NCBI RefSeq assembly: GCF_900120005.1
Contig: NZ_LT635450.1
Coordinates: 1-64,000 of the forward strand
From: Holdemania sp. Marseille-P2844
GTDB taxonomy: Bacteria > Bacillota_I > Bacilli_A > Erysipelotrichales > Erysipelotrichaceae
Length of the DNA stretch: 64,000 nt
Reading direction: 5' to 3'
Below the pieces are notes generated by a model. That model was not told the DNA's origin. It worked only from the letters and a program-made list of their open reading frames with translations, and did not search any database. A program made the translations under genes and the position numbers. Shown here piece after piece: positions 51,241 through 60,218 of the stretch. Numbering within the stretch: the stretch's first letter is position 1; every line of letters begins with the position of its first letter.

Positions 51241-51711
51241 CTTCTTCCGGGAATGTCCCGGCTGTTTTATGATTTTCACTTCGGGTTGAGGTTCAATCCA
51301 TTCTTCTTTGTCTTCATTGACCAGACCCGCGGTTTCCAGCGACGCCAGTTCACTCAGCTTCGGCCACAGTCCATCCTGCCGAGCCAGCTCTTTGGTCAGC
51401 ATCCGGATCACGCGCTGATGCCCCGAGGAACATTGATGAAAGCAATTCAACAGCTCCACGTCTTTGTTCTGCAGCACGATCTCCTGGCTTTTCCGCACGC
51501 GCCCATGATAATCCAACAGATAGTTGAAATCGACGCCGAAGATTTCCGCCATGCCGAACAGCGTGTTGATATCCGGTTCCGCGACATTATTCTCATACCG
51601 GGAAATCGCGCCGTCGCTCAAGCTTAAATCCTGCCCCAGAGCTTCCTGGCTGATTCCCCGTTCTTCCCGCAGCAGACGCAGATTCTCGCCCAATGAGAGT
51701 TTTGCTTTCAT
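51223..51711 (-). CDS. Xre family transcriptional regulator
   Basis: The protein has 162 residues. An HTH (about 6-60) reads LGENLRLLREERGISQEALG and then LSDGAISRYENNVAEPD. A linker and a helical C-terminal region follow (VELLNCFHQCSSGHQRVIRMLTKEL), then a Lys-rich end. It is divergent from a 64-residue Cys-rich protein gene, which is its likely target. The start follows GGAGGGG. Direct repeats CGTAAAACAA/CGTAAAAA near 51754-51772 may be its site. Confidence 0.88.
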   Translation of the reverse strand: MKAKLSLGENLRLLREERGISQEALGQDLSLSDGAISRYENNVAEPDINTLFGMAEIFGVDFNYLLDYHGRVRKSQEIVLQNKDVELLNCFHQCSSGHQRVIRMLTKELARQDGLWPKLSELASLETAGLVNEDKEEWIEPQPEVKIIKQPGHSRKKKKTDS

Positions 51712-51846
51712 CCGGCCCCTCCCTTCCTTGTTTTCGTATAAGAATCATATCGTAAAACAACGTAAAAATTTGCCATTTCTCGCTAATGGATAATCTTTAT
51801 TTTTCTCTTTATCCGAGATAAAATAGAGTTCGACCAGGAGGTGCTT

Positions 51847-52041
51847 ATGGAAAATCCATTTCAGGTTAATTTGAACCTGCTGCCAAACGACGCAAAGACT
51901 GATCTCCCCCGGCTGGAAGCTCTGCTTTTCCTCTGCTGCAGCCATGCCGCGCTGCGTTGTCCCTACACAAAGACTCCCTGCGATCAGCGCTGCATCGCCC
52001 ATATCGAGCAGACGCGAAAAGGTGCAGCCGAAACAGACTGA
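51847..52041 (+). CDS. small Cys-rich protein of 64 residues
   Basis: The gene starts at ATG 51847 after a near-perfect AGGAGGTG. It encodes MENPFQVNLNLLPNDAKTDL, then LEALLFLCCSHAALRCPYTK, TPCDQRCIAHIEQ and a polar tail. Five cysteines (CC, RC, PC, RC) in 25 residues suggest metal or disulfide binding. There is no signal peptide. GATAAAAT at about 51816 is a plausible -10. It is divergent from an Xre gene. I do not recognise the family, but the signals support a real gene. Confidence 0.65.
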   Translation: MENPFQVNLNLLPNDAKTDLPRLEALLFLCCSHAALRCPYTKTPCDQRCIAHIEQTRKGAAETD

Positions 52042-52158
52042 CCGGACATTTACAGAATTCCGTCTGACTTCAAGGGTGATCTTCCTCCTTTTTCTTTTGT
52101 CCTGCAGTCTCCTGAAAAGCCGGTAAATTTTAATTTGTGGAAAAGTAGCGCAGCGGAC

Positions 52159-52187
52159 TTGTCAGGACGGGGGAAAAGTGTTATATT
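52159..52187 (+). promoter_or_regulatory. htpG promoter
   Basis: TTGTCA (52159-52164), 17 bases, TATATT (52182-52187), just upstream of the CIRCE element. Confidence 0.85.
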
Positions 52188-52190
52188 ATC

Positions 52191-52217
52191 TTAGCAGTCA
52201 CTTATCAAGAGTGCTAA
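52191..52217. promoter_or_regulatory. CIRCE element (HrcA operator)
   Basis: TTAGCAGTC, 9 bases, GAGTGCTAA is the CIRCE inverted repeat with one mismatch. It overlaps the start site of the htpG promoter, so HrcA would repress htpG until heat shock. Confidence 0.92.
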
Positions 52218-52232
52218 AAGGAGGAAATCATT

Positions 52233-54128
52233 ATGGCTAAAAAACAGTTTAAAGCTGAATCCAAGCGTCTTTTGGATCTGATGATTCATTCTATCTATAC
52301 CAACAAGGAAATCTTTCTGCGGGAGCTGATCTCCAACGCGTCAGACGCCCTGGACAAGCGGTATTACCTGTCGCTGACCGATGAAAATCAGCGCGTCGAT
52401 AAGAGCGAATTAAAAATCCGGATCGATCTGGACAAGGACAACCGCACGATCACGCTGACTGACAGCGGCATCGGCATGACCCAGGAGGAACTGGAGACCA
52501 ACCTCGGCACGATCGCTCACAGCGGTTCGCTGGAATTCAAGCAGAAGCTGGAGGAAGGCACCAGCGATGTCGATATCATCGGTCAGTTCGGCGTCGGTTT
52601 CTACTCCGCGTTCATGGTTGCCCAGCGGATCATCGTCGAAACCCGCAGCGCCCAGAGTGAACAGGGTTATTCCTGGATCTCCAACGGCGAGGACGGCTAC
52701 ACCATTTCGCCGATCATGAAGGAGACTGTCGGCACGAAGATCATCCTTGAATTGAAGGAAGAAAGCGAAGACGACAAGGTCGACGAATATCTTGACGAAT
52801 ACACGATCAAAAACCTGATCCGCAAGTATTCCGATTATGTCCGCTGGCCGATTGAGATGGAAGTGGAAACGACCAAAACCGTCGAAGGCAAGGACGAACC
52901 GGAAACGGTAAAGGAAATCCAGACGCTGAACTCGATGGTTCCGTTATGGAAGCGCAACAAATCGGAAATCAAGGAAGACGAATACAACGAGTTCTATAAG
53001 AACAAATTCATGGATTGGGAAAATCCGGCCAAAGTCATGCATTATTCCGTGGAAGGCACGACGTCCTACAACGCGCTGTTGTTCATCCCGGCCAAAACAC
53101 CGTACAACTTCTACAGCGCCGATTATGAACCGGGACTGCAGCTTTACTGCAAGGGCGTGTTCATCATGGACAAAGCCAAGGATCTGGTACCGGATTACTT
53201 CCGCTTCGTCCGCGGTCTGGTCGACAGCGACGATCTGAATCTGAACATCTCGCGTGAAATCCTCCAGCAGGACCGGCAGATGAAAACGCTGGCCAAGAGC
53301 ATTGAGAAAAAGATCAAGAACACCTTGGAAGACATGCTGAAAAACGATCGGGAGAAATATGAAGAATTCTTCAAGAACTTCGGTCTGTCGCTGAAATTCG
53401 GCGTTTACCAGGACTATGGCATGCACAAAGACCAGCTGCAGGATCTGTTGTTGTTCAAGTCCACGCACAACGATGAATACACGACGCTGGACGAATATGT
53501 CTCCCGAATGAAGGAAGGCCAGGATCAGATCTACTTTGCCAGCGGCGAGAGCATCGAGCTGATCAAAAAGCTGCCGCAGATGGAAAAGCTCCAGGACAAA
53601 GGCTATGAAGTCCTGTATTTCACAGACGACGTCGACGAATTCGCCGCCAACATCATGATGGAATACAAGGAAAAGAAGTTCAAGTCGATCAATCAGGGTG
53701 ATCTGGATCTGGACGATGAGGAAGAAAAGAAGGCCAAGGAGGAGAAGACGCAGGAAAACAAGTCGATGCTGGACAAGATGAAGGAAGCACTGGGCGAAAA
53801 AGTCAAGGAAGTCCGCCTGTCCTCCCGTCTGAAATCCCATCCGGTCTGCCTGGTCTCCGACGAAGGTCTGTCAATGGAAATGGAAAAAGTCCTGAATCAG
53901 ATGCCAAACCAGAATGAAGTCAAGGCTGGCAAAATTCTGGAAATCAATCCGGATCATGAGATCTTCGCGACGCTGCAGAAGATTTATGACAAGCATCCGG
54001 AACTGATGGACGAATACACCGATCTGCTTTATACGCAGGCGATGTTAATCGAAGGTTACAAGATTGAAGATCCGATCGCGTATGCCAATCAGGTCTGCGA
54101 TCTGATGATCCGCGCCAACCAGGAATAA
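52233..54128 (+). CDS. htpG: chaperone HtpG (Hsp90)
   Basis: A 631-residue bacterial Hsp90 that refolds or remodels client proteins with ATP. The GHKL ATPase domain (about 1-220) has ELISNASDALDK, DSGIGMTQEEL and GQFGVGFYSAFM. The middle domain (about 230-500) has SREILQQDRQMKTL, followed by the dimerisation domain. The start follows AAGGAGG. Its own CIRCE promoter and terminator make it a monocistronic heat-shock gene. In Bacillus subtilis htpG is not under HrcA, so this wiring differs. Confidence 0.97.
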   Translation: MAKKQFKAESKRLLDLMIHSIYTNKEIFLRELISNASDALDKRYYLSLTDENQRVDKSELKIRIDLDKDNRTITLTDSGIGMTQEELETNLGTIAHSGSLEFKQKLEEGTSDVDIIGQFGVGFYSAFMVAQRIIVETRSAQSEQGYSWISNGEDGYTISPIMKETVGTKIILELKEESEDDKVDEYLDEYTIKNLIRKYSDYVRWPIEMEVETTKTVEGKDEPETVKEIQTLNSMVPLWKRNKSEIKEDEYNEFYKNKFMDWENPAKVMHYSVEGTTSYNALLFIPAKTPYNFYSADYEPGLQLYCKGVFIMDKAKDLVPDYFRFVRGLVDSDDLNLNISREILQQDRQMKTLAKSIEKKIKNTLEDMLKNDREKYEEFFKNFGLSLKFGVYQDYGMHKDQLQDLLLFKSTHNDEYTTLDEYVSRMKEGQDQIYFASGESIELIKKLPQMEKLQDKGYEVLYFTDDVDEFAANIMMEYKEKKFKSINQGDLDLDDEEEKKAKEEKTQENKSMLDKMKEALGEKVKEVRLSSRLKSHPVCLVSDEGLSMEMEKVLNQMPNQNEVKAGKILEINPDHEIFATLQKIYDKHPELMDEYTDLLYTQAMLIEGYKIEDPIAYANQVCDLMIRANQE

Positions 54129-54155
54129 GCTTCAATCAAAACCCAGATAAAAAAC

Positions 54156-54212
54156 AAGGAAGAAATGGAAGAACACCTGTCTAAAGCGTGTTCTATCCCT
54201 TCTTCCTTTTCT
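54156..54212 (+). terminator. htpG terminator
   Basis: AAGGAAGAA/TTCTTCCTT and AGAACAC/GTGTTCT form a two-part stem, followed by T-rich sequence. Confidence 0.8.
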
Positions 54213-54289
54213 TTTCCCCCAGCTTAATGCTATAATTACATTTATTCAGGTTAGATTATTATTTAATGAATAACAAGGAGGAATAAGGC

Positions 54290-55645
54290 ATGAATTCTCT
54301 GACAGAGATCAACGCCCGGCAGCTTCTCGGTCTGCTTGCGAACTGTTTCGATATGATCGATCCGCGCCTGATCGGCCATGAGCTGCGTTCAGCTTCCTAT
54401 GCCGACCAGCTGCTGGAAGCCGCGGGGATCGAGGGAGAAACCCGGCGGGATCTGGACTGCCTTGTTTTTCTGCATGATATCGGCGCTTACAAAACGGAAG
54501 AAATTGCGCGGATGATCCAGTTTGAAACAGAAACGTGTTGGGATCATGCGATCTACGGCATGCTTTTCCTGCACCATTACTCTCCGTTTTCCACGATGGC
54601 CGACGCGGTCATGTTTCATCACAGCCGCTATGACAAAATGCTGGAAGCGGGAATTGACCGCAGAACAGCCCAGACTGCCAGTCTGATCAGTTTCTGCGAC
54701 CGTCTGGATATCTTTCTCACCTATGGTCACGGAACCCTCGCCCAATTTTTACAACGAATCCGCCGCAGGGAGTACGCAGGCTGGTTTTATCCTGCGCTTC
54801 TGGAACTGGCTGAGAAAGCCGACCTGAAATCCGTTGCGGCCGCGAGGCCGGATTTTCTGTTTCAGCGGGAACGGCAGTTCCCATTTTCATCGCGCCAGAT
54901 AGAAACGCTGCTGACGATGTTGATCGTCGTCATCGACTTTCGTTCCCGCCACACGGTTACGCACACGATGATCACCGCCTCGACGGCAGTGCAGCTGGGA
55001 CGCCGGTGCGGCGTTTCCGCTGATGATCAACAGGCGCTGAAAATTGCCGGAATGTTCCATGACTTGGGGAAAATCGGCATTCCGCTGGACATTCTGGAAA
55101 ATCCCGGACGGCTGACCCCAGCGGAAATGACAATCATGAAGACGCATGTGGAAAAAACAGCGGCAATCCTGAACGGCTGGGTCAGTGAGGAAATCTGCGA
55201 TATCGCGCTGCGTCATCATGAAAAGCTGGATGGTTCCGGTTATCCGGACGGACTAACACTCCAGCAGCTGACGCTTCCCCAGCGGATTCTGGCCGTCGCC
55301 GACATCTTCAGCGCTTTGACTGGGGAGCGCAGTTACAAACAGGCTTACCCGCTGGAACGCTCATGCCAGATTCTAGCCGAGATGCGGGATGCGGGCCAGC
55401 TGGATCCGCAGGTCGTCAATGCCGTGCTGGACGATCCGCAGGGATTAGACGCCCTCAATCAACAAAACTGCCGGGAAATTATCGACAGCTATCAATGCAT
55501 CCAGGCTGAAAGTCAGGCTCTGTATGGCTGCCTGACGGATCTGACGCAGGCGGAGAGCTGCCTGAACGAACTATGGCAGAAACTCAAAGCGGACGCTTCA
55601 ACACCCCATTCCGCAAGCGCAATGTTGAAAGAAGACTTCCTTTAA
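54290..55645 (+). CDS. HD-GYP domain protein
   Basis: A 451-residue protein with two HD folds. Residues 60-140 contain a first HD-like part (FLHDIGAYKTEE, MFHHSRYDK). Residues 210-390 contain a full HD-GYP domain (FHDLGKIGIPLDIL, ALRHHEKLDGSGYPDGL), expected to degrade cyclic-di-GMP or a related dinucleotide. A C-terminal helical segment ends the protein. It has no membrane segment or receiver domain. The start follows AAGGAGGAAT, and TATAAT at about 54231 may be its -10. A terminator follows. Confidence 0.92.
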   Translation: MNSLTEINARQLLGLLANCFDMIDPRLIGHELRSASYADQLLEAAGIEGETRRDLDCLVFLHDIGAYKTEEIARMIQFETETCWDHAIYGMLFLHHYSPFSTMADAVMFHHSRYDKMLEAGIDRRTAQTASLISFCDRLDIFLTYGHGTLAQFLQRIRRREYAGWFYPALLELAEKADLKSVAAARPDFLFQRERQFPFSSRQIETLLTMLIVVIDFRSRHTVTHTMITASTAVQLGRRCGVSADDQQALKIAGMFHDLGKIGIPLDILENPGRLTPAEMTIMKTHVEKTAAILNGWVSEEICDIALRHHEKLDGSGYPDGLTLQQLTLPQRILAVADIFSALTGERSYKQAYPLERSCQILAEMRDAGQLDPQVVNAVLDDPQGLDALNQQNCREIIDSYQCIQAESQALYGCLTDLTQAESCLNELWQKLKADASTPHSASAMLKEDFL

Positions 55646-55663
55646 AATCAAACTTCATCCTGA

Positions 55664-55686
55664 GGCCGGACAATCCGGTCTTTTTT
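55664..55686 (+). terminator. terminator of the HD-GYP gene
   Basis: GGCCGGA-CAA-TCCGGTC (one G-T pair) then six T. The stretch to 55940 has no credible gene. Confidence 0.85.
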
Positions 55687-55940
55687 CATTGTTGGCAAAG
55701 CTCTTGCCGCCTGGCAGCAGATTTCGGCCCCCGGCGTGTCCGCTCCATCATAAAAACGACGGGTGAACTTCGCTGAACGTTCCCCATCGTTTTCCAACGT
55801 GCCGCTTCGCTTATCTTTTCAGGCCATTTTCCTTTTCCGTTTCAGCCCGCGCTAACCACTGCAGCCTGTTTTCCAGCGGCTGCGGCTTCGCTGATATTTC
55901 TTTCCCGCTTCAAGGCGGATGTACTCATTTTCTTCGCCGC

Positions 55941-57113
55941 TTATTCACCGGTGTAATCGCGGTCGAAGGTGATGACCGTGTACCACTTTTTCTTCTGCCG
56001 GCTTAATTGGGCATTGATCTGATCGCGGATCTCGTCAAAACTCAGCTTGCACGCAAACGGAACAACGATATCAAAAATCAGATTCGTGTGCGTGGGTCCG
56101 CTGACCATCCGGAAATCATGAAAACTTAACTGTTCGTCAATCCGGGCAAGAATTTCCTGCATCATCTTCCGCGCTTCTTCAATCTCCTGATTATCCGTTT
56201 CAATCGGATCCATGTGAATCGTAAACATGACGTGCAGCTGCTCGTAAATTGCCTTTTCCACCTCGTCGATCGTATCGTGGATCTGAAGCAGATTGTCGTG
56301 AGCGCTGACCTCGGCATGCGCGCTGCCGATCAAATTACCCGGACCATAGCTGTGGATGATCAAATCATGCAGACCCAGAATTTCCGGACGGCTCAGCATG
56401 ATCTGTGAGATTTTGCCCACCAGCTCTTTATCTGCCGGCTGCCCTAACAGCTCGCCGATCGTATCTTTTATTATGCCGTAGCCGGAAAACAGGACGAATA
56501 TCGAAACGACCACGCCCATAATTCCATCGACCGGCCAGCTGACAAACGCTGACAGCACCAGAGAAACCACCGTCGCCGCCGTGGCGATCACATCGTTCAG
56601 GCTGTCCTGCGCCGTCGCCAGCATCACCGACGAATCAATCCGCCGGCCCAGTTTCCGATTAAAGCCGCACATCCAGAATTTCACGCCGATCGACGCCAGC
56701 AGCGAGATCAGCACAACCCAGCTGAACCGGACGGTTTCCGGATGAATGACCTTCATGACGGAGCTTTTTAACAGCTCAAAACCGACGATCAGAATGACCG
56801 ACGCCAGCACCAGCGACGTCAGATATTCAATCCGGCCATGACCGAACGGGTGATCCTTATCCGCCGGCTTCGCCGCCAATTTGTAGCCAAACAGCGTCAC
56901 GACGCAGCTGGCGCTGTCCGAGAGGTTATTGAACGCATCCGAGGTGATGGAAATGGAATGGGCGATTGTTCCCATGACCAGCTTCACCGCAAACAACAAT
57001 ACGTTGCAGGCAATTCCAGTCAGGCTGCTCAGAAATCCATAATTCTCCCGAACTTTCGGATCCTCAGTCTGCGCATAATTGTTAACAAATTTTCTAATCA
57101 GAAATTCAGTCAT
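55941..57113 (-). CDS. cation diffusion facilitator (CDF) transporter
   Basis: A 390-residue metal/proton antiporter. Six membrane helices (about 30-210) carry HSISITSDAFNNLSDS and HPFGHGRIEYLTSLVLA, the Asp/His positions of the transport site. The C-terminal cytoplasmic domain (about 215-390) has ferredoxin-like folds and a further 80-residue tail. The metal (zinc, manganese, iron or cobalt) cannot be told. The start at 57113 follows GGGAGTGAG. It is co-oriented with and 55 bases after the gene at 57169, whose promoter carries the WYL-linked palindrome. Confidence 0.92.
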   Translation of the reverse strand: MTEFLIRKFVNNYAQTEDPKVRENYGFLSSLTGIACNVLLFAVKLVMGTIAHSISITSDAFNNLSDSASCVVTLFGYKLAAKPADKDHPFGHGRIEYLTSLVLASVILIVGFELLKSSVMKVIHPETVRFSWVVLISLLASIGVKFWMCGFNRKLGRRIDSSVMLATAQDSLNDVIATAATVVSLVLSAFVSWPVDGIMGVVVSIFVLFSGYGIIKDTIGELLGQPADKELVGKISQIMLSRPEILGLHDLIIHSYGPGNLIGSAHAEVSAHDNLLQIHDTIDEVEKAIYEQLHVMFTIHMDPIETDNQEIEEARKMMQEILARIDEQLSFHDFRMVSGPTHTNLIFDIVVPFACKLSFDEIRDQINAQLSRQKKKWYTVITFDRDYTGE

Positions 57114-57168
57114 CGAACTCACTCCCTTGAGTGATTAGTTTACCACAAAAGGTTCGGGTTAGCCCAGA

Positions 57169-57726
57169 CTATTTTACGTTCAGCACTCCGGCGCGGGCCT
57201 TATTCACACTCCGGCTTTCCCATAAGCGCAGACGGACCGGAAAATAAGGCATAAAAACAAGCAGCGGAAACAGGGTAAGCGGCCAGACTGACCCGGTCTG
57301 GGCATACGCTGGTTCCATGACGTGAACGCGCAGCGACGGAGGCATCAGAAAAAACAAGCCGCAGAACAACAAGGCCAGCGCCGTCAGCCAGTCCAGCGAC
57401 CAGCGGATTTCCTGACGTTCGCTTTTTTTCATGGAAGCGACCCAACGGCATCCTGACATCGCGATCACGCCATTCAAGACTACCCCGATCTGCCAGCCCG
57501 GATTTCCAGCCATCGGCTGCAGCGCCAGAATCGCCCCGCCGGCCAGCCCGGATAAAACCGCCGCTTTCCACGGCCAGCGCCGGCGGCTCTCCGTTTGAAA
57601 GAAAACCAGCGCGCAAGCCGTGACCGCAAGCAGGAATACTCCTGCGCTGCCATATCCGGAAATCAGATATCCCATTCCCGCCAGCTGTCCGCCAGCCGCC
57701 AACATTCCTTTATGTTTTAACTCCAT
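57169..57726 (-). CDS. small membrane protein of unknown function
   Basis: A 185-residue protein with about five membrane helices (7-27, 28-44, 55-72, 108-128, 145-165). The central basic loop (VASMKKSERQEIRW) lies in the cytoplasm. There is no recognised domain. The start follows GGGAGGG. It is divergent from the WYL gene with a shared palindromic operator, and upstream of a CDF transporter, so it may share that control. Confidence 0.65.
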   Translation of the reverse strand: MELKHKGMLAAGGQLAGMGYLISGYGSAGVFLLAVTACALVFFQTESRRRWPWKAAVLSGLAGGAILALQPMAGNPGWQIGVVLNGVIAMSGCRWVASMKKSERQEIRWSLDWLTALALLFCGLFFLMPPSLRVHVMEPAYAQTGSVWPLTLFPLLVFMPYFPVRLRLWESRSVNKARAGVLNVK

Positions 57727-57778
57727 CGTTTGTCCCTCCCTTAATGCGTCCTAATCATACCACAGCCGCGATTTTTCA

Positions 57779-57807
57779 TTGTCCGATTAATCGGACAGTG
57801 ATACAAT
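57779..57807 (+). promoter_or_regulatory. WYL gene promoter overlapping an 18-bp palindrome
   Basis: TTGTCC (57779-57784), 17 bases, TACAAT (57802-57807). The perfect palindrome TGTCCGATTAATCGGACA (57780-57797) covers its -35. It also covers the region upstream of an extended -10 (TGGTATGAT) for the divergent membrane-protein gene. It is a likely operator for the WYL regulator itself. Confidence 0.78.
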
Positions 57808-57842
57808 ATTTTTAAGAAATTTTAATCAGGAGGGGATCTTTC

Positions 57843-58829
57843 GTGGCGAATCAGCGGTCGCAGAAACAAAAGCTGTTGGAAATCCTGCGTCTGCTTGAAC
57901 AGGAAACAGACAGTGATCATCCGATCAAATGTGATGAAATCATCGCCTTACTTAATCAGAAAGGGATCAGCGCCGAGCGCAAGTCCGTGTATTCCGATCT
58001 CGATATTCTGCGTCAGGCAGGCTGGGATATCCGCTATCAGAAAAATCGGGGCTACTGGCTGCGCCGGCGCTACACCCTCGCGCAGCTGAAACTGCTCAGC
58101 GACGCCGTCGGCTCACTGGCTATTCTCTCCGCTGACCAGGCGGAACAGCTCAACGCGACGCTGGGGCAGGAATGTTCGCGCTATCAGCAGCCGCAGTTAA
58201 CGCCGGTTCTGCCGGCCCGCCGCGATTCTGACGTCGACATTCTCGGCAACATTGATCAGATCCTGAAGGCGCTGCGCGAAAATGTGGAAATCGAGTTCCG
58301 GTACTTTGACATCACCGTGCATAAACAGAAACGCTACCGCCGTCAGTCGCAGTCCTATCAGCTTTTTCCTTACGCGCTGATCCGTGAAAACCAGCGGTAT
58401 TATTGCGTATGCTACTCGTTTCATCATCAGGGCTTCTCCCATTACCGGCTGGATAAAATGGAACAGATCCGGCTGAGGAGCGAACCGCTGCCCCGGATTC
58501 CTTTCGATCTGAAGGAATATGCCGCCCGCAGCTTCGGCATGTACGCCAGCGACCCCGTCAACATGACGCTGCGCTTTGATTTATCTCTGGCGAATACCGT
58601 TTTCGATCGGTTCGGTCAGGACGTCATGATCACGCGCATCACCGATCAGGATTTTGATGTCAATTTGACTTTGAGCGTCGCCCCGCCCTTTTTGGGCTGG
58701 TTGTTTCAGTTTGGCCGGAAGGTCCAAATCCTGCAGCCCTCTTCGCTGAAGGCAAAACTGCGGGAAGCTGCTGAAGCTGCGCTGGCTTCGTTAAATGACG
58801 AATCGGCAAAGCCGCCCTTTGCGGACTAA
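57843..58829 (+). CDS. WYL domain transcriptional regulator
   Basis: A 328-residue protein starting at GTG 57843 after AGGAGGGG. The N-terminal winged helix (about 5-75) is followed by a WYL domain (about 135-260; VEIEFRYFDITVHKQKRYRR, FPYALIRENQRYYCVCYS) that senses a ligand or nucleic acid, and a WCX-type C-terminal region. The palindrome at 57780-57797 suggests autoregulation and control of the divergent membrane protein/CDF genes. Confidence 0.9.
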   Translation: MANQRSQKQKLLEILRLLEQETDSDHPIKCDEIIALLNQKGISAERKSVYSDLDILRQAGWDIRYQKNRGYWLRRRYTLAQLKLLSDAVGSLAILSADQAEQLNATLGQECSRYQQPQLTPVLPARRDSDVDILGNIDQILKALRENVEIEFRYFDITVHKQKRYRRQSQSYQLFPYALIRENQRYYCVCYSFHHQGFSHYRLDKMEQIRLRSEPLPRIPFDLKEYAARSFGMYASDPVNMTLRFDLSLANTVFDRFGQDVMITRITDQDFDVNLTLSVAPPFLGWLFQFGRKVQILQPSSLKAKLREAAEAALASLNDESAKPPFAD

Positions 58830-59103
58830 TGCCTTGCAAGCTGGCCGCTGATTTTCCGACATGGCTGCCCACCTGTATCCTTGAACATCCTTCACGCTTC
58901 AAAAGCCGGGAAGTTGAAGCTGTCGGAAATAAGCTTTAATCACTGGCAAGAGCGTTTTTTATCCGTTTTTTCGCTTTTAAAACCACTGAATATCGTTTAT
59001 TTTGTGAACAGATCTTCCTTCCATTTTGGTAATTATCTGAAAATTCAATGTTTTGAACAGATGAAAATGATATAATAAATGCACATTCAAAGGAGAGAAG
59101 CCT

Positions 59104-59820
59104 ATGAAGCTCTGTATCGGTTTGTGCGACGATAATCCGCTCCATCTGCGTATGATCGCGCAGGAACTCCGGCGTTTGTGCGAAATGCGGGAAATCGAAG
59201 CTGAGATTCACCCCTGGGACAGCGGCGCACAGCTGCTGAAAGACCTGGAATCCTACGAAATCCAGCTCTATATTCTGGATATCCGGATGCCGGGCATCAC
59301 CGGAATCGAGGTCGCGAAACAAATCAATCTGGTCCAGCCCTCAGCGCAGATTATTTTCATTTCCAGTTATCTGGAGTATTTTTCCGACGTTTACGAAACC
59401 GAACATCTGTATTTCGTCCTGAAATCGCAGATGGCGCAGCGGCTGCCGGATGCCCTGGACCGGGCGCTGAACAAGCTGGGACAAGCCCAGGCCGGTGTCA
59501 GCTTCATGCTTCGCAGCCGCAGCCAGGTCATTCCGATTCCGATTCATTCGATTCTCTGCATCGAAAAGGAACTGCGTAAGATTATCGTCACAACCACGCA
59601 TGACCACTATGAAATGTACGCAAAGCTGCAGGAAGTGCTGTCCCAGCTGCCGCCGGATGAATTCTTCCAATGCCACCGTTCCTACATCGTGGCATTCCGG
59701 CATATCGAACAGATCTGCGGCAATGAAATTCTGCTTTCCAACGGTAAGCATATTCCGATTGGCAGGACTTTTATGAAACCGCTGAAAGAAGCGCTGTTAA
59801 AGCGGCAGTTTTCGAAATGA
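59104..59820 (+). CDS. LytTR response regulator (AgrA-like)
   Basis: A 238-residue regulator. The receiver domain (1-120) has Asp9/Asp10 in GLCDDNP, the phospho-acceptor Asp in YILDIRMPG (about 59), and Lys in FVLKSQ. A LytTR DNA-binding domain (about 140-235; FFQCHRSYIVAFRHI, IPIGRTF) follows. No histidine kinase gene is next to it. The promoter has an extended -10 TGATATAAT (59070-59078), and the start follows AAAGGAGAG. A terminator hairpin is at 59871. It is probably an orphan partner of a distant kinase. Confidence 0.92.
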   Translation: MKLCIGLCDDNPLHLRMIAQELRRLCEMREIEAEIHPWDSGAQLLKDLESYEIQLYILDIRMPGITGIEVAKQINLVQPSAQIIFISSYLEYFSDVYETEHLYFVLKSQMAQRLPDALDRALNKLGQAQAGVSFMLRSRSQVIPIPIHSILCIEKELRKIIVTTTHDHYEMYAKLQEVLSQLPPDEFFQCHRSYIVAFRHIEQICGNEILLSNGKHIPIGRTFMKPLKEALLKRQFSK

Positions 59821-59864
59821 AACTCCGACATACAACCGGGATTTCCCAGCATTGAAGCCTTCTG

Positions 59865-59987
59865 TCAAAGCGCAAACCTGACGTTTGCGTTTTTATTTTG
59901 GACGCTATCGCCGATCTTCACTTTTTGGACGTTATCACAGATCTTCACTTTTTCTACGTTATTGCCGATCTTCACTTTCCTATCCAC
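59865..59987 (-). CDS. possible 40-residue protein with 9-residue repeats
   Basis: Starting at GTG 59985-59987 after AAGGAAGG, the frame reads MDRKVKIGNNVEKVKICDNV, then QKVKIGDSVQ and a short tail. It has three KVKI(G/C)(N/D)(N/S)V(E/Q) units produced by the 27-bp tandem DNA repeat. The ribosome binding site supports translation; conservation is untested. Its end overlaps the LytTR terminator on the other strand. It could equally be a chance frame in repeat DNA. Confidence 0.4.
   Translation of the reverse strand: MDRKVKIGNNVEKVKICDNVQKVKIGDSVQNKNANVRFAL
59871..59895 (+). terminator. terminator of the LytTR gene
   Basis: CGCAAAC-CTGAC-GTTTGCG followed by TTTTTATTTT. Confidence 0.82.
59898..59978. 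repeat. 27-bp tandem repeat, three units
   Basis: Units 59898-59924, 59925-59951 and 59952-59978 share GATCTTCACTTT and ACG-TAT(C/T) positions, differing at a few bases. Their length is a multiple of 3. Confidence 0.88.
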
Positions 59988-60113
59988 CGTAAGTCCTTCC
60001 TTTTTTGCCCTGCGCCAGCTTTGCGGCAGCGGCGAAGCTGGCGGCAGACTGGCTTTTAACCGCCGGGTTTTACAAATCGGACAAGGCCAAAAACGCATTG
60101 ATAAGAAAAGAAC

Positions 60114-60157
60114 GCAAAAAAACAGCCGGGTCCGTCATTTTCAGGAAACCGGCTGTT
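60114..60157 (-). terminator. terminator of the BTAD regulator gene
   Basis: AACAGCCGG (60121-60129) pairs with CCGGCTGTT (60149-60157). On the minus strand a run of T follows. Confidence 0.82.
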
Positions 60158-60218
60158 CGTTTCTTCTTAAAATCCGCCGCATTCAAGCGTCAGGCCGTCA
60201 TACTCAAGCCGCAAGGCA

